From assembly GCF_002737765.1 (NCBI RefSeq), contig NZ_PEGG01000073.1, positions 1 through 10,217 of the forward strand: 10,217 bases of DNA, written 5' to 3'. Shown here piece by piece: positions 1-7,291 of the stretch. Positions within the stretch are counted from its first letter, which is position 1; every line of letters begins with the position of its first letter. Under the pieces are notes generated by a model. That model was not told the DNA's origin. It searched no databases and saw nothing but the letters and a program-made list of their open reading frames with translations. Source of the stretch: Caulobacter sp. B11 (GTDB taxonomy: Bacteria; Pseudomonadota; Alphaproteobacteria; Caulobacterales; Caulobacteraceae). The translations under genes and the position numbers were made by a program.

Positions 1-716
<716 letters not shown>

Positions 717-724
717 TGGCCTGG

Positions 725-748
725 CGCAACTCTTGGACGAGTGTTGCG
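725..748 (+). terminator. Weak hairpin after nadE, possible terminator
   Basis: CGCAACTC (725-732) pairs with GAGTGTTGCG (739-748) around the 6-base loop TTGGAC, with a 2-base bulge (GT) in the right arm. It begins nine bases after the nadE stop. There is no T-tract, so an intrinsic terminator is only a possibility; the right arm also overlaps the -35 candidate for manC. Confidence 0.22.
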
Positions 749-774
749 ACGCCGGCGGCGCGGCATGCTAGGCA
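744..774 (+). promoter_or_regulatory. Candidate promoter of manC
   Basis: A -10-like GCTAGGCA (767-774) carries the invariant GCTA of the Caulobacter housekeeping consensus. The -35-like TTGCGAC (744-750) is poor (4 of 7) and the spacing of 16 is slightly long. Transcription would start near 780, leaving a leader of about 40 bases before the TTG start. This is a weak call from motif reading only. Confidence 0.22.
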
Positions 775-819
775 GGCCGCCGAGACCAAGCGCTCGAGCG
801 CGTCGCGGGGAATGAAGTC

Positions 820-2133
820 TTGAGCGCAATCTATCCCGTTATCCTGTGCGGCGGCGCGGGCACGCGGCTGTGGCCCGCCTCGCGACCCGACCGGCCCAAG
901 CAGTTCCTCAAGCTGCTGGGCGGCCATTCCAGCTTCCAGGAAACCCTGCTGCGGGTCCGCGACCTGGCGGAGGGCCACGAGACCCTGGTGGTCACCGGCG
1001 CGGGCATGGCCGACTTCGTGCGACGCCAGGCCGCCGAGATCGACGTGCCGGTCATCGTGCTGATCGAGCCCGAGGCCCGCGATTCCGCCCCGGCCATCGC
1101 GGCGGCGGCGGCCTATGTCCAGGGTCGGGATCCGCAAGGCGTGGCCCTGATGCTGGCCGCCGACCATCATGTCGGCGAGCCGGACCTGTTCCGCGCGGCG
1201 GCCCGGGTGGCGGCCACGGCGGCCGAACAGGGCCTGATCGTCACCTTCGGCGTGCGCCCCACCGGCCCGGCGACCGGCTTTGGCTATATCCGCCCGGGCG
1301 CCGCCGTGGGCGCGGTGTTCCGCGTCGCGGCCTTCGTCGAAAAGCCCGATCTCGACACCGCCCGCCGCTATGTCGAGGAAGGCTATCTCTGGAACAGCGG
1401 CAATTTCGCCTTCCTGGCCTCGACCCTGATGGCCGAGTTCGAGCGATTCGAGCCCAGCATCGCCGAAGGCGCGCGCGCCGCCCTGGCCGAGGCGGTGGTG
1501 ACGCCCGGCGAGATCCGCCTCGACGCCGCCGGCTTTTCGCGAGCCGCCAAGATCTCGCTCGACTATGCGGTCATGGAGCGCACCGACAAGGCCGTCGTGG
1601 TCCCCGCCACCTTCAGCTGGTCTGACCTCGGGGCCTGGGACGCCATCTGGGACGCCTCGGTCCGCGACGGCGACGACAACGCCCTGCAGGGCGACGTGGT
1701 CCTGCTCGACAGCAACAATGTGCTGATCCACTCCACCGGCCCGTTCGTCGGGGCGATCGGCGTGTCGGACCTGGTGATCGTCGCCGAGCCCGACGCCGTC
1801 CTGGTGTGCCGCCGCGACAACGCCCAGGCCGTCAAGACCCTGGTCGACGGCCTCAAGGCCCGGGGCAGCGACCTGGTCAAGCGCCATGTCCGCTCGCTGA
1901 GCGGCGGGGTCGAACGTCAGATCCTGACCACCAGCGACGCCGCCACGGTCGCCCTGTGGCGCCTCGAGGCCGGGGCCCACGCCACGCTCCCGGCCGGAAC
2001 CGTCCAGCTTCTGCAGGGCCAAGTGTCCGGCGCGGGCCTGAGCCTGGCGACCGGCGATCAAAGCCAGCTGGCGGCCGAGACCCAGATCACCGCCGTCGTC
2101 GCCGCCACCGTGCTGATCACCACCTGGCTCTAG
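820..2133 (+). CDS. manC: Mannose-1-phosphate guanylyltransferase
   Basis: This cytoplasmic enzyme makes GDP-mannose from mannose-1-phosphate and GTP, the precursor of mannose, rhamnose and perosamine units in LPS and capsule. It has 437 residues. The nucleotidyltransferase signature LCGGAGTRLWPASRPDRPKQ spans residues 9-28. Other family blocks are FVEKP (172-176), WNSGNFAF (191-198), SLDYAVMER (246-254) and FSWSDLGAWDAI (265-276). The start is TTG, because the protein begins directly on the conserved core and no in-frame ATG or GTG lies close upstream; GGGG at 807-810 may act as ribosome binding site. Residues about 365-437 resemble a cupin fold, but the histidine-rich metal site of bifunctional ManC/AlgA proteins is not visible, so phosphomannose isomerase activity is unlikely. 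The stop overlaps that of the convergent isomerase gene. Confidence 0.92.
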   Translation: MSAIYPVILCGGAGTRLWPASRPDRPKQFLKLLGGHSSFQETLLRVRDLAEGHETLVVTGAGMADFVRRQAAEIDVPVIVLIEPEARDSAPAIAAAAAYVQGRDPQGVALMLAADHHVGEPDLFRAAARVAATAAEQGLIVTFGVRPTGPATGFGYIRPGAAVGAVFRVAAFVEKPDLDTARRYVEEGYLWNSGNFAFLASTLMAEFERFEPSIAEGARAALAEAVVTPGEIRLDAAGFSRAAKISLDYAVMERTDKAVVVPATFSWSDLGAWDAIWDASVRDGDDNALQGDVVLLDSNNVLIHSTGPFVGAIGVSDLVIVAEPDAVLVCRRDNAQAVKTLVDGLKARGSDLVKRHVRSLSGGVERQILTTSDAATVALWRLEAGAHATLPAGTVQLLQGQVSGAGLSLATGDQSQLAAETQITAVVAATVLITTWL

Positions 2134-3299
2134 GCTTCACGCGCCTCTCGGGCCTGGACCGCGCGGTCCAGCTCCAGGATCGCCAGAACGATGTGGTAGA
2201 AGGAACTGGCCGGCGCCGGCTCGTCGACGAAGCGGCCATCGGCCTGCAGCTTGTCGCGCCATAGGCCCGCAACCGGCGTGTCCAGATAGAGCGCCAGGCC
2301 CTCGGCCCCCGCCGCCGCCGTCGCCCACCAGCGGTCGTCGCCGGTGACCTCGGCGGCCAGGAGGCCGGCCTTGATCCGCTCGGTCTGGGCCCAGAGGCGG
2401 GCGACGTCGTCATGGACGCTCATGTCGTCGAGCAGGGCGAAGATCGTCACGCCGCGCGCCGGATCGGTTCCCGGCCCGTCGCCGATCGCCAGCAGGCGCA
2501 GGGCCGCGTCGATCGCGTCCTGGCGGCCGCTCAGCCGCCCCCAGCGCAACAGCAGCCAGGCCCATTCGAACTGGTGTCCCGGTTCGAGGATGCGGCCGGT
2601 GACGCCCGCGACCGGAACCCAGTCGCCGTCATAATATTCCCGCACCCCGCCGCTGACCGGGTCGACAAAGCGGGTCAGGGCCAGGTTAGCGATCTCGTCG
2701 GCCAAGGCGCGCCATTCGGCGTCGCCGCCTGCCTCGACCCAGGCCAGGCAGGCCTCCAGCAGGTGCATGTGCGGATTGGCCAGCAGGGGCAGGCTGCGGG
2801 GATCGCTTTCCTCGAAGCCCGCGACCGGGTGCTTCAGCCGCGCGACGAGGGCCGCGCGCAGATCGGTCGCCAGAACCACCACGTCGCGGCGCTCGGGCAT
2901 GACCCGGCTGACCTCGGCCAGGGCGAACAGGCCGAACGCCTGGTCATAGAGGTCGACCCGGTCGTCCAGGGGCGCGCCATCGGCCGAGACCAGGGTGCGA
3001 ATGAAGCCGTCCGGCCGCCAATAGCGGGCGACATAGTAGTCCAGGCCATGCTCGACGGCCTGACGCCACGGACCGGTCCAGCCCAGTTCACCGGCGACGG
3101 CGAAGGCGTAGATCTGCCGCGGCTGGACCCGCGCCCGGCGCGGCGCCTCGACCGGCGCGCCGCTCATATCGATCTTCTCGAAGAATCCACCGCGCGCATG
3201 GTCGGCCCCGACGGTCCACCACAGGGGATAGGCGTCGTCGAGCAGCCAGAGCTTGAGCCGGTCGCGCAGGCGTTTGGCGTCGGCGAAGGCGTCGGTCAT
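2130..3299 (-). CDS. AGE-family sugar isomerase/epimerase, probable mannose-6-phosphate isomerase
   Basis: A 389-residue protein of the N-acylglucosamine 2-epimerase (AGE) family, whose (alpha/alpha)6-barrel enzymes interconvert hexoses such as mannose and fructose, or N-acetylglucosamine and N-acetylmannosamine. Family blocks are RARVQPRQIYAFA (55-67), NPHMHLLEACLAW (175-187), EPGHQFEWAWLL (239-250), RLWAQTERIKA (301-311) and SSFYHI (365-370). These contain the His residues expected at the active site (H177, H179, H242, H369). The ATG at 3299 was chosen over the longer frame because GGAG sits six bases upstream and a good -10 element lies just beyond. Facing manC suggests a mannose-6-phosphate supply role, which ManC lacks in its own C-terminus; the substrate is inferred, not shown. 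Length is normal for the family. Confidence 0.85.
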   Translation of the reverse strand: MTDAFADAKRLRDRLKLWLLDDAYPLWWTVGADHARGGFFEKIDMSGAPVEAPRRARVQPRQIYAFAVAGELGWTGPWRQAVEHGLDYYVARYWRPDGFIRTLVSADGAPLDDRVDLYDQAFGLFALAEVSRVMPERRDVVVLATDLRAALVARLKHPVAGFEESDPRSLPLLANPHMHLLEACLAWVEAGGDAEWRALADEIANLALTRFVDPVSGGVREYYDGDWVPVAGVTGRILEPGHQFEWAWLLLRWGRLSGRQDAIDAALRLLAIGDGPGTDPARGVTIFALLDDMSVHDDVARLWAQTERIKAGLLAAEVTGDDRWWATAAAGAEGLALYLDTPVAGLWRDKLQADGRFVDEPAPASSFYHIVLAILELDRAVQAREAREA

Positions 3300-3321
3300 G
3301 GTCCACTCCAGCAGCCCGACC

Positions 3322-3350
3322 CTTCTAGCCAAGCCGCGGCCCCCGACCAA
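3322..3350 (-). promoter_or_regulatory. Candidate promoter of the AGE isomerase gene
   Basis: Reading the minus strand, TTGGTCG (3350-3344), 14 bases, then GCTAGAAG (3329-3322). The -10 matches the Caulobacter housekeeping consensus GCTANAWC at 7 of 8 positions; the -35 matches 4 of 7. Transcription would start near 3315, giving a leader of about 16 bases containing the GGAG ribosome binding site. Confidence 0.45.
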
Positions 3351-3359
3351 GGGCGTCGC

Positions 3360-3388
3360 TTGTCCAGAAGCGTCCTGCTCGCTAAGTG
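3360..3388 (+). promoter_or_regulatory. Candidate promoter of the HAD phosphatase gene, possibly leaderless
   Basis: TTGTCCA (3360-3366), 14 bases, then GCTAAGTG (3381-3388; 6 of 8 to GCTANAWC). A start six or seven bases downstream falls on or beside the ATG at 3395, so the transcript could lack a leader. That fits the absence of a usable ribosome binding site. It lies back-to-back with the isomerase promoter in a 95-base divergent region. Confidence 0.4.
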
Positions 3389-3394
3389 CGAGGC

Positions 3395-3943
3395 ATGACC
3401 GACGCTCTTTCGCTGCAAGCCGTGTTCCTGGATCGGGACGGCGTGCTCAATATCGACCACGGCTATGTGCATGATCCGGCCGCCCTGGACTGGATCGACG
3501 GGGCCCGCGAGGCCGTGGCCGCCTTCACCCAGGCGGGCCTGAAGGTGATCGTGGTCACCAACCAGTCAGGCGTCGGACGCGGCTATTTCGACGATGCGGC
3601 GGTGGATCGCTTCCACGGCGTCATGAACGCCCAGCTCGGCGAGGTCGGCGGCCGGATCGACGCCTTCTATCACTGCCCGTTCTGCGAGGAGGCGAGCGTG
3701 GAACGCTACCGCCATCCCGACCATCCCGACCGCAAGCCCAACCCCGGCATGGTGCTGCGCGGCCTGGCCGACTGGAACCTGGACCCGGCCGCCTGCGTGC
3801 TGATCGGCGACAAGGATCGCGACGTCGAGGCGGCGCGGCGAGCCGGGGTCGAGGGCCTGTTGTTCCCGGGCGGCGACCTGCTGGCCTTCGCGCGCGCGCG
3901 GCTCGGCGACCGCATCGCCACCCTGGTCACGGACGGCGATTGA
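3395..3943 (+). CDS. gmhB: HAD-IIIA phosphatase, GmhB-like (heptose-bisphosphate phosphatase family)
   Basis: A 182-residue cytoplasmic phosphatase of the HisB-N/GmhB branch of the HAD superfamily. In LPS core synthesis GmhB removes a phosphate from D-glycero-D-manno-heptose 1,7-bisphosphate. All HAD motifs are present: FLDRDGVLN (nucleophile D13, acid D15), VVTNQSG (T55), RKPNPGM (K114) and LIGDKDRD (D139). HCPFC (93-97) marks the zinc-loop position, but the second half reads HPDHPDRKP, without the CxC pair of E. coli GmhB. The zinc site may therefore be Cys2His2, or absent, and the substrate may differ. An upstream in-frame GTG at 3386 is possible, but the ATG at 3395 fits the core start and the promoter spacing. 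The transaldolase gene follows in the same direction after 70 bases. The family is secure; the exact substrate is not. Confidence 0.82.
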   Translation: MTDALSLQAVFLDRDGVLNIDHGYVHDPAALDWIDGAREAVAAFTQAGLKVIVVTNQSGVGRGYFDDAAVDRFHGVMNAQLGEVGGRIDAFYHCPFCEEASVERYRHPDHPDRKPNPGMVLRGLADWNLDPAACVLIGDKDRDVEAARRAGVEGLLFPGGDLLAFARARLGDRIATLVTDGD

Positions 3944-3951
3944 CCCCGCTG

Positions 3952-3981
3952 CTGGCGCCTGAGGGCCGCCCGCGATAGAAC
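3952..3981 (+). promoter_or_regulatory. Candidate promoter of the transaldolase gene
   Basis: GATAGAAC (3974-3981) matches the Caulobacter -10 consensus GCTANAWC at 7 of 8 positions. CTGGCGC (3952-3958) is a 5 of 7 match to the -35, at a spacing of 15. Transcription would start near 3988, about 26 bases before the ATG. The gene could also be read through from the phosphatase gene. Confidence 0.33.
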
Positions 3982-4013
3982 GGGCCAACCTCACCCCAGA
4001 CCCGCGCAGGCCC

Positions 4014-4666
4014 ATGCAAATCTTCCTCGACAGCACCGACACCAAGATCATCGCCGACCTGGCCGCCACCGGCCTGGTCGACGGCGTGACCACCAACCCG
4101 ACCCTGATCGCCAAGTCGGGCCGCCGATGCTGGAAGTGATCGCCGAGATCTGCGACCTGGTGCCTGGCCCGATCAGCGCCGAGGTGGCCGCCACCACCGC
4201 CGACGCCATGATCGCCGAGGGCCAGAAGCTGGCCGCCATCGCCCCCAATGTGGTGGTCAAGATCCCCCTGACCCGCGACGGCCTGATCGCCTGCGCCGCC
4301 TTCGCCAGCGAGGGCATCTCGACCAATGTCACCCTGTGCTTCTCGGCCCCCCAGGCCCTGCTGGCCGCCAAGGCCGGCGCGACCTTCGTCTCGCCGTTCA
4401 TCGGCCGCCTGGATGACTATGGTTTCGACGGCATGGACCTGATCCGCGACATCCGCACGATCTATGACAATTTCGGCTACGAGACCGAGATCCTCGCCGC
4501 CTCGGTGCGCAATGTCGCCCACGTCAAGGACGCCGCGATCATCGGAGCCGACGTGGTCACCATCCCGCCGGCGGTGTTCGTCGACCTGTTCAAGCATCCC
4601 CTGACCGACAAGGGCCTGGAGCAGTTCCTGAAGGATTGGGCCGGCACCGGCCAGTCGATCCTCTAG
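4014..4666 (+). pseudogene. tal: Transaldolase, TalC/FSA (small class I) type, frameshifted
   Basis: A small class I aldolase of the transaldolase/fructose-6-phosphate aldolase group. It transfers or releases dihydroxyacetone units between sugar phosphates in the non-oxidative pentose phosphate route. The N-terminal part reads [17 protein letters not shown], then [18 protein letters not shown]. After the break come [11 protein letters not shown], with the Schiff-base lysine at about residue 83, [21 protein letters not shown] and [11 protein letters not shown]. The frame breaks at about base 4125: restoring one C (CGCCGATG to CGCCCGATG) gives SGRPMLEV and a continuous 217-residue protein, the normal family length. 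Everything else is intact, so a sequencing error is likely. AGG at 4008-4010 lies very close to the ATG, so ribosome binding looks weak. Which of the two activities it has cannot be told from sequence; transaldolase is the commoner assignment. Confidence 0.9.
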
Positions 4667-4705
4667 GCATCAGCAAGCCTGCGCGGCCCGGTTGATCCGG
4701 GGTCG

Positions 4706-4759
4706 TTGCATTTTGCAGTCGCGAGCCTGTTTCGCATTTGCGAGTTCGCGCGTTAGGGT
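4706..4759 (+). promoter_or_regulatory. AT-rich palindromic sites upstream of the orphan gene, possible operator/promoter
   Basis: In an otherwise GC-rich region two similar AT-rich motifs occur about 25 bases apart. TGCATTTTGCA is at 4707-4717 and the interrupted palindrome TCGCATTTGCGA is at 4732-4743 (arms TCGCA and TGCGA). A -10-like GTTAGGGT follows at 4752-4759. The second palindrome sits where a -35 would be expected, so it could be a repressor or activator site. The regulator is unknown. Confidence 0.3.
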
Positions 4760-4783
4760 GATCCGACCCATGAGGGAAGATCG

Positions 4784-4999
4784 ATGCCCGCATCCGATTT
4801 TGTCACCGACATCTGCATCGCCTCGGCCGACGAGGCCGCGCGCTTCTCGCGGTTCGTGCAGGGATTCCTCAGCGCCAACGGCTTTCCGTTCGTGATGATC
4901 CACAATCTGCTGGAGACCACGGGCGAAGGCCGCCGGGTGGTGTTCGAGGATCCCGGCGTCGGCGCCAAGTTCGCCAGCGAATGGGGCGAGCTGGCCTAG
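4784..4999 (+). CDS. Small protein of unknown function (71 residues)
   Basis: I do not recognise this protein. It encodes 71 residues beginning MPASDFVTDICIASADEAAR and ending FASEWGELA. It has no signal peptide, no convincing membrane helix and no metal or catalytic motif; one cysteine is at residue 11. Composition is mildly acidic, with a central hydrophobic stretch (FLSANGFPFVMIHNLL) and a short basic patch (EGRRVVFEDPG), which suggests a small folded cytosolic domain. Support for a real gene is good: GAGGGAAG at 4772-4779 lies just upstream of the ATG, codon use looks like that of its neighbours, and possible regulatory palindromes precede it. It follows the transaldolase by 117 bases and converges on mscS with an 18-base gap. 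No function is proposed. Confidence 0.72.
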   Translation: MPASDFVTDICIASADEAARFSRFVQGFLSANGFPFVMIHNLLETTGEGRRVVFEDPGVGAKFASEWGELA

Positions 5000-5017
5000 G
5001 GCCTCTACGCCAGGACG

Positions 5018-5999
5018 TCAGTCCGCCTGCGGCGGCGGTTGCGTCTCCGCCGACTTCGGCTTGCGGTCCCGCTTCGCGCTCTTTCGCCGCAGGAAGTCCA
5101 GCGGGCGATCGCCCGGCAGGGCCGGAGACGGATCAGGCGCCTTGGACGGGCGCGGCGGCGGCAGGGTCCGGGTCGGGTCGTCCGACAGCAGATGGGCCGC
5201 CAGGATCAGGTCTGACTTCACCGCCGCGAAATCCTCCCGGGCCGTCCAGGCGCGGATCGCGGCCTGGGCGAAGGCTTCCGACAGGTCGGTGACCTCGACC
5301 TGCACCGGCGGGTCCTTGCGCACGCGCGGATCGCTTTCGGCCCGCTCGCGCATCTTCTGCAGCACGGCACCAGGTCGGTCTTCAGCGGCACCTTGAACAG
5401 CACGTCGGCCCGCCGGGTGCGGTGGGTCGAGTAGTTGAGGATGACGTCGCCGAACACCTTGCTGTTGGGGGGATCATCACCTTGACGTTGTCGGCCGGTG
5501 GCGATCTCGGTGAACAGCAGGTCCAGCGACTTGACCGTGCCCACCCGGGTGGCGGTCTCGATGGTGTCGCCGACCCGATAGGGCCGAACAGCAGGATCAT
5601 CACCCCGGCCGCCACGTTCGACAGCGCGCCCTGCAGGGCCAGGCCGATGGCCAGGGACGCCGCCCCCAGCACCGCCAGGATCGAGGTGGTCTTGACCCCC
5701 AGCTGCTGCAGCACCGCCACCAGGCCGATGGCGACGATCGCATAGCGCACCAGCGACGAGCCGAAGCTCTGCAGGGTGGTGTCGGGGCTGTTGCGATGCA
5801 CCCGTCCCAGGGCCCGGCGGACGCTGCCCGACACCCAGCGGGCGATCCAGAAGGTCGCCACCAGGGTCAGCAGGGCCAAGACCAGGTTCAGGGCCAGACC
5901 GCCGGCCCAGTCGAACAGGCGTGACAGCAGGGCGGCGTCGGCGCGCGCCGCCGGCAGGGCGGCGAGATCGGGAAGCTTGAACGGGGAGGCCAGCAGCAT
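5018..5999 (-). pseudogene. MscS-family mechanosensitive ion channel, several frameshifts
   Basis: An inner-membrane channel of the small MscS type, which opens under membrane tension and releases solutes on hypo-osmotic shock. Helices fall at about residues 35-55, 80-100 and 107-138. The pore helix carries the family pattern AASLAIGLALQGALSNVAAG. The beta domain then reads RVGDTIETATRVGTVKSLDL, DNVKVMIP, NSKVFGDVILNYS and VPLKTDLV, and the C-terminal domain begins VLQKMRERAESDPRV. The tail is proline- and lysine-rich. Four indels break it. One base is missing near 5585 and one is extra near 5495. The G run at 5467-5472 has the wrong length. One base is missing near 5368. Repairing all four gives about 326 residues, a normal size. 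The ATG at 5999 has no strong ribosome binding site. The family is certain; clustered sequencing errors are favoured over decay, but true loss cannot be excluded. Confidence 0.85.
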
Positions 6000-6138
6000 G
6001 ACCCGCAAATGTCGTCTACGCACCGCCGGGTCAATGCCGGTCGGCGCCGCGGCCGGCGATTGTTGGCGAAGCGGGCGCAACAGTCGGTTACAGGGTTTGT
6101 CTCGAAACCGACGCCCCTCGCCACTACAAGGCCGCCCC

Positions 6139-7291
6139 ATGAGCATGGCATTCATCGACCTCGCCGCGCAGCAGCGCCGGATTCGCGACAAGATCGACGC
6201 GGCGATCGCCCGCGTCCTCGACAGCGGCGCCTATGTGATGGGCCCCGAGGTCCGCACCTTCGAGAGCCAGCTGGCCGCGTTCGGCCAGGCCAAGCTGGCC
6301 CTGTCCTGCGCCAATGGCACCGACGCCATCGCCCTGCCGCTGATGGCCTGGAACATCGGGCCGGGCGACGCGGTGTTCTGCCCCTCCTTCGGCCACGCCG
6401 GAAGTCGTGCCGTGGGTCGGCGCCACCCCGGTGTTCGTCGACGTCCTGGCCGAGACCTTCAACCTCGACCCGGCCAAGCTGGAGGCGGCCATCGCCGCCG
6501 TGAAGGCCGAGGGCAAGCTGACCCCCCGGGTGGTGATCGCGGTCGACCTGTTCGGCCAGCCCGCCGACTATCCGGCCATCAAGGCGATCTGCGACCGCGA
6601 AGGCCTGAAACTGATCGCCGACAGCGCCCAGGGCTTCGGCTGCACCCTCAACGGCCATCATCCGCTGCACTGGGCCGACGTGGCCACCACCAGCTTCTTC
6701 CCGGCCAAGCCCCTGGGCTGCTACGGCGACGGCGGGGCGGTGCTGACCAATGACCCGGTGCTGTGGGACCTGATGGACAGCTACCGCGTGCACGGCAAGG
6801 CCGTGGCCCCGGACCTGGTCGGCCGCACCTTCGACCACGACACCAAGTACCTCAACACCCGCATCGGCATGAACTCGCGGCTGGACACCATCCAGGCGGC
6901 GATCCTGATCGAGAAGCTGGCCATCTTCGAGGACGAGATCGACCTGCGTCAGGTCGTGGCCGCCCGCTATGCCGAGGGCCTGAAGGGCGCGGTCCTGTCG
7001 ACGCCGGACGTCATCGCCGGCGGTGTCTCGGTCTGGGCCCAGTATGTGATCGAGCACCAGAACCGCGACGGCCTGGCCGCCCACCTGAAGACCCAGGGCG
7101 TGCCGACGGCGGTCTACTATCCGGTGCCCATGCACATCCAGGCCCCCTACGCCGCCTTCCCGCGCGGGGCCGGCGGCCTGCCGGTCACCGAGGCCAAGGC
7201 CGAGACGGTGCTGGCCCTGCCGATGCATCCCTATCTGGGCGAGGCCGACCAGCAGACGATCATCGACGCGATCCGGTCGTTCAACGGCTAG
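6139..7291 (+). pseudogene. DegT/DnrJ/EryC1 sugar aminotransferase, WbpE-like, internal deletion
   Basis: A PLP-dependent aminotransferase that converts a keto-sugar nucleotide to an amino-sugar nucleotide for LPS or capsule. Its overall pattern recalls Pseudomonas WbpE, which aminates a 3-keto UDP-hexuronate. Seen are MAFIDLAAQQRRIRDKIDAA, ALSCANGTDA, VDLFGQPADY, LIADSAQGFG (cofactor Asp at about 164), TTSFFPAKPLGCYGDGGA (Schiff-base Lys, codon 6707-6709, about residue 193), MNSRLDTIQAAIL and GVPTAVYYPVP. At 6391-6400 only 10 bases separate PSF from EVVPWVG where 18 are expected. The loss removes most of a TFAAT-type motif and shifts the frame; repaired length would be 386 residues. AAGG seven bases before the ATG supports the start. 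The stop codon lies inside the left arm of a palindromic repeat. The substrate is inferred. Confidence 0.87.

Noticed and set aside
3248..3350. Longer start for the AGE isomerase at 3350
   Set aside because: The extra 17 residues run through the promoter candidate, and the ATG at 3299 has a well-placed GGAG.
2412..3398. Plus-strand frame opposite the AGE isomerase, and the 3566-4597 minus frame opposite the phosphatase and transaldolase
   Set aside because: Both are shadows: the opposite strands carry clear family motifs, and these frames have low-complexity composition.
4687..4701. Terminator after the transaldolase (CCCGG-TTGAT-CCGGG)
   Set aside because: The stem is only five base pairs with no T-tract directly behind it, and such hairpins are expected by chance in GC-rich DNA.
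5467..5472. Programmed frameshifting at the six-base G/C run in mscS
   Set aside because: The gene has three other frame changes nearby with no slippery heptamer or shared design; errors or decay explain all four more simply.
5776..6138. N-terminal extension of the aminotransferase frame
   Set aside because: The open frame continues upstream but overlaps the antisense of mscS. The conserved protein begins at MSMAFIDL, with AAGG seven bases before the ATG at 6139.
6000..6138. Divergent promoters between mscS and the aminotransferase gene
   Set aside because: TTGACCC on the minus strand and TTGGCGA or ACTACAAG on the plus strand are partial matches, but none pairs with a partner element at acceptable spacing, so no promoter is called.
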